Of a stretch of DNA of 64,000 nt, positions 32,353 through 43,596 are shown piece by piece. Positions within the stretch are counted from its first letter, which is position 1, and each line of letters starts with the position of its first letter. Under the pieces are notes generated by a model. It was given only the letters and a program-made list of their open reading frames with translations, was not told the DNA's origin and ran no database searches. The DNA lies in assembly GCA_023362775.1 (NCBI GenBank), contig JALMGJ010000002.1, positions 104,947,981 to 105,011,980 on the forward strand, given 5' to 3'. Source of the stretch: Charina bottae. Lineage: Eukaryota > Chordata > Lepidosauria > Squamata > Charinaidae. A program made the translations under genes and the position numbers.

Positions 32353-34265
32353 TGTGGTATTGGAATATAGATTGACCTCTTCCAATCTGTTGTCCACTAT
32401 GTTGTTGTCCAGTTATGCTGGCATAGCTTGGTTAGAACCCTTACTAACTCTTCTTCTGTTGCCTGCCTTATTTCTGTGGGTATTCCATCAGTTCTTGTTG
32501 CCTTCCAATTTAATAATGACTGGAGCATTGATCTAAGTTCAATTTCTAGTACTATAAGTTATTGTAAGTTGGGAATATCTTCTAAAGATATCTTGGACGT
32601 TGGCATCTCTTCAGTACAGTATTTCAGTATATCCTTTCCATCTTTATTTGATCTACTTTGAATCAGTCACCTTTGAATCTGTCCATTGGCATCCTTTAGC
32701 ATACCAATTTGAGATTGGAACTTCCTGGCTTCAGAGATCTTTTTAAAGACTTTCCTTGTTTTTCCATGTCTGTTTTCATCTTCAATGTCTTTACAGATGT
32801 TGTTGTAATACTGCTTCTTGTCTCTTCTAACAGCTCTCTGAATCTCTTTATTAAGTTCCTTCCTGAGATTTTTGTATTTCTTGGGTTTGGCTTCTGTTTC
32901 CTTCTTGGCAATTTCCACAGTTTATTCTGGCATCCAGTTTGCTTTCTTCTTTTGCTGATCTTTGACAGTCTCTTTTCATATTCATCCTTCACAACTTCTT
33001 TAAGTTCATTCCACAGTTCCTTTAGTTCTCTGTCAATGAGGTTTAGGACTTCAAAGAGATTCCTGATGTTCTCCTTGAAACTGGTGGGTATATGCTCAAG
33101 ATCATATAATAGAAACTGATTTTTCTTTCTTCTTCTTTAGCTTAACTTGGAACTTGCACATGAGCAGTTTGTGATCTTTTCCACCGCCAACACCTGACTA
33201 TGCCTTGGATGCCATAACTGAGCAATTCCACTTCCTTTAAGCAATAATATAGTAAATTTTATTTCTATATACTCCATCTAGTAACATCCATGCATATAGG
33301 CATCCTTTTGGTTGTTTGAAGACAGTGTTAGCTATGAAGAAATCATTGGAGTGGTAGAAATTGATAAATTGTTCTCCCACTTCATTTCTCACCAGCCTCT
33401 TCTCTTCATCATCAATGGTTGGAGCATAAACTTGGATGATTGTCAAATTAAAGGGTTGTCTGCAAAGTCTAATTGATATTATTCAGTCATTGATTGCACT
33501 GTAGCCAAGTACTTTTCTTACTATACCCTTCCTAACTATAAAATCAATACTGTTCCTTTTTTGTTTTTCATGTCCTGAATAATAAACAGTGTGATCTTCT
33601 GACTGAAAGTATCCAATCCCAGTCCATCTCAATTCACTGATGCCTAAGATGTAAATTTGTAGTCATTTCATTTCATCTTTCACCATGTTGAGCTTTCCCA
33701 TGTTCATGCTTCTTATGGTCAATGTTCCCACTGCAATTCTGTCTTTGCAGCTTTGAATTTTCTTTTCTTGTATGGTAACATCAACTACTACACATACCAA
33801 AGGCTTTAATCTAGCCATGTTATAAACACCATTAGTACTCTGAAAGACCCTCAGCTCTTCCTCAGTAGCATGTTGAGTGCCATCCGACCTGAGGGGCCCA
33901 TCATCTGGCACTATGTCATCAGCCATTTTATATTTTCTGTCCATGTGGTTTTCTAGGTAAAAATACAGGAGTGGTTTACCACTGCCCTCTCCTGTGCAGT
34001 ATGAATTGATGCCTTTGCCACTGTCACTAAAGTGATCATCCATCTCAGGCATCTTCCTATATAGCTGCTGCCCAGTAGAGGAGCCTGCTTGCTTTTAACT
34101 GGGCAGCTGGCATGACCTTCATGCCTTGGATGACCCTGCTGGGAGTATATATTCCTGGCATACACTCCCAATGTTCTTCACCCATCTCTCCCAGGAACAC
34201 CTCCTCCCCCATCATGATAGGGCAACACAGCAGGACTTGAGGGGGGTGGATGTGGGGTGCCTGGA

Positions 34266-37200
34266 ACTATAGCAATCTGTAGCTAGGGCCATATTTTCTT
34301 TAGCAGTTTCTTTGGGTTGCTCTGTAAGTGTTTGAATCACAATTCTATATATAGTTTTTAAGGAGTAGGTGACATTGAAATCAGCAAAATTTATTTACAT
34401 GTTCAGAATTGGGATGTTGCAAAAAAGTATTCATTCATTCAGGAAATTTAAAACCTCCCTTTTTGGCTTGAAAAAGAAAAGCACTCAAAGCAGCATGTAG
34501 TATAATAGTAAATAAACCGTAAGTCTATTGATTGGTAGTGAATTATGTTTCCTAGGTGGACAAACCAGATAACAAGTTTATTGATATATTTGAGATAGAG
34601 ATAAAGATACAATATGTAATAAGATTTAAAGTCAAGGATTTTAATAGTATATTAAAAATAAAATAAACAAAATAGATCGCTTCAACCTAACCTTTGCTGC
34701 TGCTTCCTGCAAGAATACTCCTGATCCAACAAACTCTGTTAGCTAACAAGAAACCTATGTACTTGGTCCATGTTGCCCAGCACAAAGTCCAGCAGATATA
34801 ACAAGCTACATAACTACCCACATCAAAAACTGGGAAGAAGAATTTTCTAGCATTTCACTGTCTCAGCTTTTCCCAACTTGATGACTTCCCATGATTGGGG
34901 GAGTTGAAGTCCAAGATATTCAGAAGTCAGCACATTGGAGAAGGTTGCATTACCTGCTAGGTCACTGCAAAAAAATCATTTTCACTATTGGTATTAAGCT
35001 TTGGAATCAGCAGTCAGATTGCCTTCGCTGTTCAGAACATGTTTTCCAGATTGACTTTGTGCAGCTAATGCTTGATCAGTAGTTTAAATGCAAACTCTTG
35101 ATTCCCTGTTGTCTTTCTACATGCAATTGGAATTCTGCTATTGAAAACTGTTAATTGTATCCACTCAGGGAAACTGACAGGATTGAAAAACTGGCAGTAA
35201 ACAAAGCTTTGAAAAACAGACTATCCAAAACCTGGGCAGGAATAGGCCCCAATTAGCATTAGTTGCACTTTATGTTGGAACTCCGTACAGCAAACTGTCT
35301 CAAGCAGCTTTTCTGTAGGCAGATGGAGCACGTCTATGCAGTGCAGGCAGGCTAACATGATATAGATGAAAAAAATGTTGCTAATACATTTCAAAAAGTG
35401 TTAAAATGTGTTTTATACAAGAAGAGTAGATAGCTGAGTTGCAAAGGGTAAGAAGTGTTGAAAAACAGTTTTGAATTTTGATTTTACACAGGCTTTGAAG
35501 AGAACGGTAGATCAAGCATTAAACATACTAGAATTGGTATTGGGGATCTTGGGATTGATTCCAGCTTGTCTCTAACCACTTTTGCCTGTACTGCTAAAAG
35601 GACTGGATTTTGATACAGAATGTATGGAGTCCTTTATTTTATTTTATTTTATTTTAATGTGTTTTTGCAAGGGATCCCATGAAAGTATGGTCTCAGACCA
35701 AAGCCCTTCAGCTCTTGTGGGTTGGGAGTTCTGATTATTTTTGCATTTTGGCATTAGCAATGGTGCAGTTTCACAATATTGTATGGAGACACTATTAAAG
35801 ATAATAGGCTGATAAAATCTTTGCTACTCAGATTTGGCCATAATTATCCATGACACCGTTGCCTCATGAATAGAATACTCCACTGCTTTCTCCCAGTTGC
35901 CGGTAGTTGGTTTATATTTTCTTTTTGCAATAAAATGCCTCTCTTTAAGCTGGCATCTATGCATCTGTTTTATTTTCTTTTATACAGCACATTGGCATAG
36001 CAGATAATTGTTTCTTCTAAATCTGAGTAACTGTAGACTAGATAATTTAGCCTGTGATCCTGTATTCTGTCATCAGGAATCATTAGGAATTTCTAATGTA
36101 TTAATGTATTAGTGTTCTGGGAATAAACTCTGCAGAATATTAAGAGGCTTCCTCCTGATTTTCTGTTAATTTAAAGTGGTTGTCTGAATTATCTTCATAA
36201 ACATTTTCTATTTTTAACTGAAATTCACATATAATGCTTCAAATTTGTCAAAGGGGACTTTACTACAACAAGTAACAGAGTCACTGGCAAAAACATATGC
36301 TTTATATCTTTCAAGTGAAATGGTGTGACTTTCACTGCATTAATCACTTCCAAGTTGTAATGGCTCTAAATGATGAGAATATATTAAAGATATGCCCATT
36401 ATTGTAAAAAGGAATTTAGGAATAAAGACCACGTGTACTGATAGATTTCTCTACAAAAGGAGGGGGGGAAATGTTCTTCTCTTCTCAACTTTACCACTGC
36501 CTGTGTAATGTGCCCCAGTTGGAGGATTTGAAAATTGGATGAGCATAGCAGCTCAGAATATTATTTTACAGTAAGAACAATCAAGTAACCTCTTCGTAAA
36601 AGATCACAGTCATTCTTGGCACATATTTCATTTAGCAATAGTGCATTTTTTATTGAAGTGTCCACCACTGGCCTATCAGTGCCTGAAAAGCTGCCTGGGA
36701 AAGCAATTCAGAGAAGTGATAGCGTTAAGGCAGAGGAGAATGAAACAGTGTCAATATTATCCCAAAGTCTCCTCTTGAAGCACATCATCACATTCTTCTT
36801 AGAGTGACACACTGAACTAAGCCATGATTTGATCTTTGTTTTTTGTTTTTCACATAGTATATTGGATGACCTCAGCCATTTTACTTTGTGAATCATGGTT
36901 GATAATCCGCATTCTAAGTGTGGCACCCAGGACACATCGCTTTGCCTACAGAGATTCCCCTTAGTTCCCTCCAATTTTCCTGCCAGACCTGGATTTACAC
37001 ACATTTTACAAATAGGAAACTGGAATGCTTCAAAGCGGTGTGCCAGCTTCTTTATTTCCAAGAATTCTCACCAAACTAAATGGGTCCAATAATTTTTGTC
37101 AAAAAAATTTAAATGATGGATGGTTTCAATCCAGTGCTGTTTAGAATTGTGCCCATCTGCCCAGGAAAAGAACAATGGTAAACAAGCCTAAGAGGGAGTG

Positions 37201-37653
37201 TCGTGAAGTAGGGACAGTTAAAGTGGGGTGACAAGTAAATTTCTGAAAATTGTGTTTTTTAACTGTATGCCCCACGGCAGACATTTTGCAAGAACAACCC
37301 TAATGTGTTATCAATTGTCACTACTCGTTCAAAATGTGGAGAGCCTTGTATTATGACTTAGTATATTGTGTGAATCCATCCAATTTTGCTTTATTGAACT
37401 GTGGTGAAACAAACTGTGGTTTAGTATCATGTGCAGACCAAGACTCTGACTCATTATTATATAATGGATCCATTAGTTAGAGAATCCAGGATTTGAAGGC
37501 AATGTGCCATATAGTAATTGTCTTGCTATGTTGCTCAGTTCCATGAAGGAGCAAAAACTGCAAAATCTATGTCAATATTAGTGATAAACAGCAGCACCAA
37601 AGTTATTTTGTACATGATGAGATGTAAAAGCTAGTTCTGCCACAAGAGAAGAA
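34266..37653. other. SLIT3 intron, no confident feature
   Basis: 3.4 kb with a (TTTTA)n stretch at about 35633-35656. A degenerate sequence near 34858-34920 resembles one end of the hAT MITE at 26366 but lacks a second end. A 117-codon - strand frame (36708-37061) matches nothing known to me. Confidence 0.5.
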
Positions 37654-38369
37654 TGTCACATCTCAGCAGTCCCAAAGTTACCACACAAGAATTTTCCTCC
37701 CTGGTTCTTGGTCTTGCCCTGTCCTGTTCCAGACCAATTACATGCACACACAAACAAAAGTTAGGTTGCTACAACTTTATTTCTCATAAAGCAAGTACAG
37801 GCAGCAGTAGGCACAGCATGTGTGCAAACATGTACTGTACACAACTCAGCAAAGTCTCAATGCTACCACACAAGAACTTGCCTGCAAACAAGTTCAAAGC
37901 AGCAAGAGTCAAAACCAGCAAGTAAAAGCACTGTCAGATCACGGTCCAAAGGTCTAGGTGTTGTGGGCAGACCATCAGCCAGTCCGGGTTCAGAGAAACA
38001 GAATTTCAGGATGCAAGAGGTTCAAGGCTTGAGCTCACGGAATCCAGATAGAACAGTTGTCAGCTTGTAACTTGTCAAATGGCAGCTCATAAGTAGAGCC
38101 TCCACCAGGTGAAAGTCCTTCCTGGCAAGATGGCACATAAAGCACCTTTGTTCTGCCTGGTTCACAGCATGGCATGCCCAAGGCTGGGCAGTTGCCTTGG
38201 ATCCTGAGCCTCATAATCTGACTGCAGGTGCAGCTGTTCTTGATGATTGCTGGTGAGGTGAGCCTCAGATGCTAAATTGTGTACTGGTTCCTAAGGCTGA
38301 CACTCATCTAGTACATCCAGAGTAGGCTCCTCGGTGTAAGAATCCTCTGAATCTGAGCTGCCCATGACA
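37654..38369 (-). repeat. Possible solo LTR, 716 bp
   Basis: Termini TGTCACAT and CATGACA give TG...CA with a short TGTCA/TGACA inverted repeat, and an AATAAA on the - strand (complement near 37777-37782). Flanks do not show a target duplication. It looks LTR-like in composition but is unproven. Confidence 0.3.
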
Positions 38370-38763
38370 GCCCCTATTCTATCACTGTGTCCCTAAAGTG
38401 CTGGATACAGCAGTGCTGTGCTAGTGGTCTACCAGATGTGTGTAATAGTGCTAGACTCCTTGGCATTGAAGGAGAGGTACAAGTACAAGAAGAAGCCTAG
38501 AGATGGTCGGAAAAGTAGCTCAAGTAGATTCGTCCATTCCTGCTCTGGTGCCATGATTGGTGGATGGTTTCCCTGCCAGTTGATGACATGCTAAAGAGAA
38601 AGAAAGCAGAGCCAAAGGACTCAATCAGTTGGTTTGTTTGTCATGTGGTGTGCATGAATAATTAGGAAGCGCTATTGGATGGTGACTTGGAACAAAGGAA
38701 ATTGAGGCAGGAGAGGGAAAAGCCATGGTTGCAGTAAGTTTTATACTGTTGTACTTTTCTGCC

Positions 38764-39098
38764 CAGGGGGCATGGTGGCTCAGCGGGTAATACGCCAGGC
38801 TTGTCGATCGGAAGATCGCAAGTTCGGAGGTTCGAATCCCTAGCCCTGTGTGCGGAGTGAGCTCCCGCACTAGCTCCAGCTCTTGCCAACCTAGCAATTT
38901 GAAAGCATGCAAATGCAAGTAGATGAATAGGTACCACTTTGGTGGGTAGGTAACAGCGTTCCACACGTGTCATGCGGCCACATGACCATGGAAGCGTCTT
39001 CGGACAACGTTGGCTCTTTGGCTAACAAACGGAGATGAGCACCGGCCCCTAGAGTTGGACACGACTGCACAAATGTGTGGGGGGAACCTTTACCTTTT
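38764..39098 (+). mobile_element. Full-length tRNA-derived SINE, 335 bp, with 11-bp duplication
   Basis: Perfect 11-bp target duplication ACTTTTCTGCC at 38753-38763 and 39099-39109. The head has TGGTGGCTCAGCGGG (A box) and GGTTCGAATCCC (B box). The body contains AGATGAATAGGTACCACTTT and CACATGACCATGG. The 3' part GAGTTGGACACGACTGCAC resembles BovB ends, followed by an AACCTTTACC tail. Same superfamily as 21234-21525. Confidence 0.94.
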
Positions 39099-39274
39099 AC
39101 TTTTCTGCCAACTCAATAATGGGCAAATGGCACCTTAATTCAGCAATGGGGGTAGAGGCATTAAAACGTAGTTTGCTGCTGCCATTGAATTGTTGATTTT
39201 TTAAAAATACAAATTCATTCATTGGCGATCACTCGTAGCCGAGTAAGATTGTCTTCCAAAGGTAAAATTTTAAC

Positions 39275-39484
39275 GGTGGATCCGTAAGTGGCTATAAAGG
39301 CCAATTCTGGATCCGCACAACCTCCCACAATGAGGGCATAGGTTTCCGGGTGGGAGACGGTCATGATGAGGGTTTCCCTGACGTGCCTTCCTTTTAGCTC
39401 TTTTCTCCTTTTCGCCCTGTACTCGTGCTTCTTCAAAGTCCATAGCGCCATTAATAAAGGATGACCTCCAATTGAAACGCTCAT
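39275..39484 (-). pseudogene. C-terminal zinc finger remnant of the same LINE
   Basis: Downstream of the RT stop, a shifted - strand frame reads CPHCGRLCGSRIGLYSHLR then IHR and a stop, a C2H2-type finger (C-x2-C, H-x3-H) typical of the C-terminus of some LINE proteins. Its frame is displaced relative to the RT ORF, so at least one indel plus a stop separate them. Confidence 0.75.
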
Positions 39485-39527
39485 GGGTTAGGGCTTCCCA
39501 GTTCTCAATGCTGATATTACATTTTTT

Positions 39528-41450
39528 TTAATTAGCTTTGAGAGTATCTTTGAATCTCTTTTGCTGTCCACCAATATTCCGTTTTCCATTCTTAAGTTGG
39601 GAGTAAAGTAGCTGCTTTGGAAGACGATGGTCAGGCATTCGAACAACATGACCGGTCCAGCGAAGTTGATGTTGGATGATCATTGTTTCAATGCTGGTGG
39701 TTTTCGCTTCTTCTAATACGCTAACATTAGTCCGCCTATCTTCCCAAGTAATTTGCAGAATTTTTCGGAGGCAGCGTTGATGGAATCTTTCAAGAAGTTG
39801 GAGGTGGCGTTTGTAGAGGGTCCATGTTTCACAGGCGTACAGAAGGGTTGGTAGTACAATGGCTTTGTAAACAAGCATTTTGGTCTCCCTGCGAATGTCC
39901 CGATCCTCAAACACTCTACACTTCATTCGGGAGAAAGCTACACTTGCAGAGCTCAGGCGATGCTGAATTTCAGCGTCGATGTCGGCTTTTGTAGATAGAT
40001 GGCTGCCGAGATAAGAAAAGTGATCGACATTTTCTAGTGACACACCTTTAAGCTGGATTGATGGTGCTGCAGAGGGATTGGTTTGAACTTGCTGGTAAAG
40101 CACTTTGGTTTTTTTAATGTTAATCGAGAGGCCGAGTTTTTCATATGCTTCTGCAAAGATGTTTAGGATAGTTTGAAGATCTTCCTCGGAGTGTGCACAG
40201 ACTACGTTATCATCAGCATATTCAAGTTCTATAACAGAAGTTGCAATTACTTTATTTTTTGTTTTCAGCCTACTAAGATTAAAAAGCTTTCCATCTGTTC
40301 GACATATAATTTCTACACCAGTAGGAAGTTTCTCTTCAACAAGGTGCATAATCATAGCGATGAAGATAGCGAATAAGTTTGGAGCAATAACACATCCCTG
40401 TTTAATGCCAGATTCCACTTTAAATGGATCGCTTTGAGAGCCATTGTTATTCAGGATTGTTGCCATCATGTCGTCATGGAGTAACCGCAAGATGTTCACA
40501 AATTTATCAGGGCATCCGATTTTCAGAAGGATGGTCCAGAGAGCAGTACGATTTACAGTATCAAAAGCTTTAGTCAGATCAATAAACGCCATGTACAGAG
40601 GGCGGTTTTGCTCCTTGCATTTTTCTTGAAGCTGTCGTGCAGTGAAGATCATATCCACTGTTCCCCTGGAAGGGCGGAAGCCATTTTGCGTTTCAGGGAG
40701 GATGTCTTCTGATACAGATAGGAGACGGTTTGCGATGATCTTTGCCAGGATTTTGCCTGCTGTGGCTAGAAGGGAGATGCCTCGATAGTTTCCACAGTCT
40801 GTTCTATCACCCTTTTTAAAGAGAGTGATAATTATGGCATCCCTAAAGTCTGCTGGAATCTCCTCCCTCATCCAGATTTTTTCGATGAGCTTATGAAGTT
40901 GTTGTGTAAGTTCAGGCCCGCCTTCTTTAAAGACTTCAGCAGGAATCCCATCAGGTCCACTAGCTTTGTTATTTTTCATTTGTTTAGTGGCTTTACTGAC
41001 TTCCTCCAAACTAGGGGGTACTGCAAGCTCATTTCTTATTTGTTTTTGCGGGATTTGCAAGAAGACTTCATCAGCCACAGTAGAGTGACGATTAAGGAGA
41101 TTGTAGTAATGCTCTTTCCAGCGCAGTGCAATAGACTCTTTGTCTTTTAGAAGTTTAGCACCATCTACTGAGCGTAAGGGATTTGTACCATGGTTTGTTG
41201 GTCCATAGATGGCCTTTATGGCATTAAAAAAGCCCCGTGCATCTTGAGCATCTGCAAAATGTTGGGTTTCTTGGGCTTTTTTTATCCACCATATGTTCTT
41301 AAGTTCTCTAGTTCTTCTTTGGACTTCTGCCTTTGCACTGGCGTAGATTTTTTTCTTAACGGCACAGTTAATATCTTTTTGCCATATCTGGAAGGCTTTC
41401 CTTTTCTTGTCAATAATATGTTCAATCTCTCTCTCAAATGAGGGAGACAA
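39528..41450 (-). CDS. Reverse transcriptase ORF of the unassigned LINE, 640 codons
   Basis: Longest open frame in the window. RT blocks in order: NNKASGPDGIPAEVFKEGG, IITLFKKGDRTDCGNYRGIS, QNGFRPSRGTVDMIF, FIDLTKAFDTVNR (motif A), SGIKQGCVIAPNLFAIF, and LEYADDNVVCAHSEEDLQ with the catalytic YADD intact, then KKTKVLYQ, YACETWTLYKRHLQLLERF, LRWTGHVVRMPDHRLPKQLL and GKRNIGGQQKRFKDTLKAN. It stops at 39528, probably from a mutation, since the family normally continues. The first Met is only the first in-frame ATG after truncation. Confidence 0.93.
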   Translation of the reverse strand: MSPSFEREIEHIIDKKRKAFQIWQKDINCAVKKKIYASAKAEVQRRTRELKNIWWIKKAQETQHFADAQDARGFFNAIKAIYGPTNHGTNPLRSVDGAKLLKDKESIALRWKEHYYNLLNRHSTVADEVFLQIPQKQIRNELAVPPSLEEVSKATKQMKNNKASGPDGIPAEVFKEGGPELTQQLHKLIEKIWMREEIPADFRDAIIITLFKKGDRTDCGNYRGISLLATAGKILAKIIANRLLSVSEDILPETQNGFRPSRGTVDMIFTARQLQEKCKEQNRPLYMAFIDLTKAFDTVNRTALWTILLKIGCPDKFVNILRLLHDDMMATILNNNGSQSDPFKVESGIKQGCVIAPNLFAIFIAMIMHLVEEKLPTGVEIICRTDGKLFNLSRLKTKNKVIATSVIELEYADDNVVCAHSEEDLQTILNIFAEAYEKLGLSINIKKTKVLYQQVQTNPSAAPSIQLKGVSLENVDHFSYLGSHLSTKADIDAEIQHRLSSASVAFSRMKCRVFEDRDIRRETKMLVYKAIVLPTLLYACETWTLYKRHLQLLERFHQRCLRKILQITWEDRRTNVSVLEEAKTTSIETMIIQHQLRWTGHVVRMPDHRLPKQLLYSQLKNGKRNIGGQQKRFKDTLKAN

Positions 41451-41490
41451 GACAGATCAGGAAGGTGATGTAGAGGGAAAGGGCTTAAAG

Positions 41491-41677
41491 CAGAGCTTTC
41501 CAAACTTTTAATGTTGGTGACATACACCAACGGTGGTGGTGGCGGCAGCAGCACTGATTGGCAGGGGTGCTGCTTCTTACGGTTCCCCCCATCAGCGCTT
41601 CTGGGTTTGCGTGTGACACACCAGGATACCACAGGCGACACGGTAGTGTGTCGCAACACACACTTTGGAAAGCTATG
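41491..41677. mobile_element. hAT-type MITE, 187 bp
   Basis: Perfect 8-bp target duplication GCTTAAAG at 41483-41490 and 41678-41685. Termini CAGAGCTTTCCAAACTTT and TTTGGAAAGCTATG form the inverted repeat. Related to the copy at 45255-45525 (GTGTGTCGC-type interior). Confidence 0.92.
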
Positions 41678-41792
41678 GCTTAAAGTCTATGACCTCTCTG
41701 TGGTCCCCACTGGAATTCTTCCAACACACACACACACAAATCCGGTGGAGGCATACATATGTCATACCTTTTCTTGAAGGTTAAAATTAGTA

Positions 41793-41868
41793 TGTCTATG
41801 AAGGTTCTCAGTCATCCAGGTGGAATTGTCTGTAGCTTGAATCATGTCAACTGGATTTCTATTTTCTC
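41793..41868 (-). mobile_element. 76-bp PLE family A micro-insertion
   Basis: Matches only the last 76 bp of family A in reverse orientation (TGTCTATGAAGGTTCTCAGT to GATTTCTATTTTCTC). Perfect 10-bp target duplication AAAATTAGTA at 41783-41792 and 41869-41878, so this is a complete, very short retrotransposition event, not a decayed larger copy. Confidence 0.92.
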
Positions 41869-41878
41869 AAAATTAGTA

Positions 41879-43355
41879 CTTTTCTTCTCTTGCAAATATA
41901 ACGTAGGGAATCCCTTTGGAATGATGGCAACACCAACTGCTTAAGGGCTTCTCATCTCATGCAACATTTCTGAACTAACTCAGACCTCCTGCTCTAGCCA
42001 TTTATTCTTAAATATCAACGTCGTCAGCACAAGGTATATGGCAAATCTGGTTTGGTACTCACCCAAAAAAGAAACAACAAACACAAGTGCAGATGTCACT
42101 GAAAAAAATAAGACTTGAATTTATGTTTGACATTGATTTCAGTTTTTGATCAGAGTAAAAGCAAAATATGGATACAGGAAAGACAAATAAAAAAGAACAA
42201 ATTAAAAATGAGTTGCATTTCTAAACTACACAAGAGTGGTAACTGCAAAGCCCAAGTTTAAGAAACACTGTTAAGAAAGAACTGTATGCTTTCCACCGAA
42301 AACTTAAAATATTTCAAATAGGATTTTATTTTACTTTATTTCATGACTGTTTTATTTTTAAAGAAACTATTTAAAACACATAATTTAGTTTTGAAAGATT
42401 AATTTAATTTTTCCTTTGTTTTTCTTAAAAAGGTCACATTCATTTAAACCTTCTCTAACCCGGTGCCCTCCAGATACAGTGGGATTAATGGCCAATTTGG
42501 ATGGTCTAAAGAGTTACAGTCCCAATATATCTGGAAGGCACAAGGAGTGGGAGACTGCTCTATCTTAACTAAACGTTTCAGTCAAATAATCAAGATACAT
42601 CTTTTGATGTAACTATTATTTTAAAGGACTATTTTTTATCCTTACTGGTTTGGTCAAGTCATGTAACTGAATGGAATGTTTTCTACTGGAAGGAAAACAG
42701 GAGAATTGGAGGGCTGTTAGTCTATAAGAAATTATTAATATGTAACATTTCCTTATACATTTTTATGATTTTTATGATTGCTTTCATATAAAATGAATGT
42801 GTTAGCCACACAATTTTCCCTAGAACGTTTCTTCATCAGTGTGAAATATTTTCTTCAAAATCAGATGGTATCTATTCTGATGTAGCTGCTCCATATGTAC
42901 ATGCTCTTGGAATCACTTAAAACATTGATATGAACATTGGAAATGTTAATGTTTGAACCAAAATTTGTCACCTTTAAGCATCCTGATGTCAGCCTTCCCA
43001 GGTAGACCAGACAGGAAACACAACCAGATGAGCTAATTCTACTTTGTTGTAAGGCTACATTAACAGAATCTTGCAAGTCTGAAAGTACAATTCTTCCACC
43101 ATCACCGTTACTGCCCGATAACTTAGGGAGGATCCCTCCTGAGTCTCTTGCTCCGCCCACTTTGCAGCTTGGGCTATGCTCCCTCTTATCTGACCATTCC
43201 CTAGGCAGCCTCTCTTCACCCCATCTCCCAAGGTCATTCCCACATACCGTTACACCTACAGCAGTGAAACAGATCCAGATGAACCACATATCATTAAACT
43301 CCTGCCTAATGCTTTTGAGTTTCAAATTAACATTGAACATTTTCTATTTTTAAAG
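41879..43355. other. SLIT3 intron up to the next exon
   Basis: Apart from the hAT-like repeat at 42450-42556 nothing is recognised. A sequence near 42820-42845 (reverse complement CTGATGAAGAAACGTTCTAG) resembles a PLE core lacking stem II but is too short to call. Confidence 0.5.
42450..42556. mobile_element. Degenerate hAT-type MITE
   Basis: Imperfect inverted ends around GTGCCCTCCAGATA and TATCTGGAAGGCAC with AGTTACAGTCCCA inside, as in short squamate hAT MITEs. No target duplication identified. Confidence 0.5.
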
Positions 43356-43596
43356 TGGACTCTTCTGTGAAAATCCACCACCCATGGTTCTCCTCCAGAC
43401 GAGTCCTTGTGATTATTATGAATGCCAAAATGGAGCGCAGTGTATTGTCATGCAGCAGGAACCAGTCTGTCGTTGCCTGGCAGGTTTTGCTGGCCAGAAG
43501 TGTGAGAAACTCATTACTGTCAATTTCGTCGGGAAGGATTCCTACGTTGAGCTTCCACCAGCCAAAATCCGCCCTCAAACAAACATCTCACTTCAA
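43356..43596 (+). CDS. SLIT3: SLIT3 exon: cleavage-region linker, EGF repeat, start of laminin G
   Basis: 241-bp exon, acceptor AG at 43354-43355, donor GTAAGT from 43597, ends in phase 0. The first base completes Ser; then [51 protein letters not shown] and [19 protein letters not shown]. It holds the end of one EGF repeat, the linker where Slit2 is proteolytically cut, a full EGF repeat and the first strands of the laminin-G-like domain. The LLQTSPCD linker and the QCIV block favour SLIT3 over SLIT1/2. The open frame into the intron (to 43800) is read-through, not coding. Confidence 0.96.

Larger units (their letters stand above)
30859..34265 (-). mobile_element. BovB-type LINE, nearly complete but decayed
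   Basis: On the - strand: GTLTIRSMNMGKLNMVK (endonuclease start, about 33680-33740), TIIQVYAPTIDDEEKRLV and NDFFIANTVF (endonuclease, 33300-33446), EIQRAVRRDKKQYYNNICKD (linker, about 32780-32850), RNMGIPEHLIAHMRNLYTGQE and GETDWLPFGKGVRQ (RT, about 31830-31960), LNNLHYADNTTL with the catalytic YADD changed to YADN (about 31690-31730), LNIKKTKLMARG, then AAMKALEKLF to the C-terminus at about 30950-31380. Stops, a 150-bp microsatellite (32200-32352) and a PLE fragment interrupt it. A different, older subfamily from the BovB at 23005. Confidence 0.88.
39215..41455 (-). mobile_element. LINE with open RT frame, clade unassigned, 5'-truncated
   Basis: Single element on the - strand ending near 39216 with an ATGAATGAAT-type tail. 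It holds a 640-codon RT ORF and, after a frame change, a C-terminal zinc finger. The endonuclease is missing (5' truncation near 41455). The protein is neither BovB nor L2-like; it may belong to an I/Vingi-, RTE-X- or similar clade. Confidence 0.9.

Noticed and set aside
32143..32536. Open frames rich in Lys/Glu/Arg or Leu/Pro/Ser on both strands
   Set aside because: Produced by the polypyrimidine microsatellite inside BovB, not a gene.
34858..34920. Second copy of the hAT MITE seen at 26366
   Set aside because: Only one degenerate end is visible and no inverted partner or target duplication is found.
42815..42850. Further hammerhead-like core (reverse complement CTGATGAAGAAACG)
   Set aside because: Stem II is absent and no other PLE sequence surrounds it.
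17895..43355. miR-218 host-intron possibility in SLIT3
   Set aside because: The known miR-218 locus of SLIT genes lies in an intron within the LRR-coding part, upstream of this window; no miR-218-like hairpin was seen.
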